NCBI GenBank assembly: GCA_905160935.1
Contig: CAJHZI010000532.1
Location: 455,001-519,000, forward strand
Length of the DNA: 64,000 nt
Source: Enchytraeus crypticus
Lineage: Eukaryota; Annelida; Clitellata; Enchytraeida; Enchytraeidae
Direction of reading: 5' to 3'
Under the pieces are notes generated by a model. That model was not told the DNA's origin. It worked only from the letters and a program-made list of their open reading frames with translations, and did not search any database. Of the stretch, positions 63,056-64,000 are shown one piece after another (positions within the stretch are counted from its first letter, which is position 1; every line of letters starts with the position of its first letter). The position numbers and the translations under genes are program-made.

Positions 63056-63360
63056 ACTGTTGCTGACCACTGATTGTATCCAATAGCAGTGGAATAATCA
63101 TAGCAGCAGAAGCCTGCCAGAAGGTCGAGCAGAGGTTGCTAGAGGTTCTAATTACAACCAGGCAGTCTCTGACTCTATCTCTTATTGAAGGAAATAGATT
63201 TTAAACTTGTAGTATTTCTACAGTTTTGTCTCTGCTCGATGAAGCAGCAGAGACTGAATTCTTGAGCCGCTTCCTGCAACAGCAACACATCTAGAGATTC
63301 AGTTTATCTTTGATTGTGCTCAAGTCATACACTCGGTCTTCATTGACTTCACAGTTCAGC

Positions 63361-63706
63361 ATGCAGATTCCCGGAGATGAAACAAGTCAGGTCTCATTAG
63401 AGTACCCGGCGACTAAAGCTAAGAGTTTCTACACGAGACTCAACCACTTCGTATCCCATGTCTCAGTGATTGGAGCGGAGCAAGCGTTCGGAGGGTCCGG
63501 GCAAACTGTGAGAAAGATCATCTGGAAGTTGTTGTTGCTGGCCTCTCTGGCACTGGCTATCTATCAGATTCAGGACCGGATAGTGTACTACCTCAGCTAC
63601 CCCACGTCCACCGATGTGCTTATCATCCAGCCAGCCAGGCTCAGGTTCCCTCAGATCACCTTCTGCAACGAAAACTTTTTCCGTAAATCTGCTGCGATTA
63701 AATTTG
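63361..63706 (+). CDS. Second DEG/ENaC channel subunit, first coding exon (gene runs off window)
   Basis: It codes about 115 residues from MQIPGDETSQ: VSVIGAEQAFGGSGQ, TM1 IIWKLLLLASLALAIYQIQ, then YLSYPTSTDV and ARLRFPQITFCNENFFRKSA, ending in a donor gtaagt with the same phase as exon 1 of the minus-strand gene (AAA TTT G against AAA CTG G). It is a close paralogue, about two-thirds identical by eye around TM1. Like the other gene it has Ile-Gly in place of the family's His-Gly gating motif. An upstream in-frame Met lies at 63310, but the paralogue supports 63361. The remaining exons must lie beyond 64000. The two genes point away from each other with twinfilin between. Confidence 0.92.
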
Positions 63707-64000
63707 GTAAGTTATTTCATGCATAAAGCAATAGACGTCTAGTCAGTCCTAACAATTGAGCCTATAGACCTCCAACATTGGCGGCGGAGCCTATTGGATA
63801 GGAGGACAGTTGCCCGTCCACTTTTTGGTCCTTATGGAGTTATGGGCAAGCCCTATCTTTTGTCGTAACACCTTTTTGGTCTGCAATAATTTTGAAAGCA
63901 ATTTTCTTATACTCTCAAACAAAAGCCTCACATAATGCAACAACATATAAAATCGAAGAAGCATCATTCTTAAAACACGATCGTTTAAATGTACTCAACT
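63707..64000. other. Intron 1 of second channel gene
   Basis: Intronic sequence after the donor; the next exon is not in the window. Confidence 0.6.

Overview
This is AT-rich nuclear DNA from an animal, most likely an invertebrate. I infer this from intron-split genes with GT-AG junctions, a twinfilin gene, DEG/ENaC channel genes, a secreted PAN plus ILEI protein, several families of non-LTR retrotransposons and tRNA-derived SINEs, a mariner relic, and very dense micro- and minisatellites. I cannot name the species. Nothing looks bacterial: there are no operons, ribosome binding sites or CRISPR arrays.

Layout. (1) About 5.4-17.4 kb, plus strand: a five-exon gene for a secreted protein of about 265 residues with a signal peptide, one PAN/apple-like domain and one ILEI (FAM3-like) domain. 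Its introns hold SINEs, a LINE stub and a dead mariner element. (2) About 32.7-20.6 kb, minus strand: a complete seven-exon DEG/ENaC channel subunit of 473 residues. Its introns are packed with minisatellites, a CR1/L2-like LINE split by a solo LTR, and several LINE and SINE copies. (3) 33-42.7 kb: no gene found, only old LINE fragments, SINEs and microsatellites. (4) 42.77-54.07 kb, plus strand: a complete twinfilin gene of 348 residues whose exon phases all agree. (5) 54-63.3 kb: repeats and SINEs. (6) 63.36 kb to the end, plus strand: the first coding exon of a second DEG/ENaC subunit, closely related to the first. The two channel genes point away from each other with twinfilin between them.

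The proteins do not form one pathway. Twinfilin is a cytosolic actin-dynamics regulator, the channels are plasma-membrane cation channels, and the PAN-ILEI protein is extracellular. The channel pair looks like a local, inverted gene duplication.

The most unusual signals are: (a) twinfilin is in frame and collinear with its family only if 25 nt inside exon 3 are skipped, and those 25 nt carry the 5' site, a branch-point core and the AC end typical of U12-type introns; (b) three of the six donor sites of the DEG/ENaC gene run directly into tandem arrays whose repeat unit contains a copy of that splice donor; (c) one LINE family ends in a 3' stem whose arms stay constant while the loop varies, usually followed by a microsatellite; (d) the main SINE family shares its 3' tail with an L2-like LINE present in the same window. 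All calls were made by reading the sequence. No database search or computation was run.
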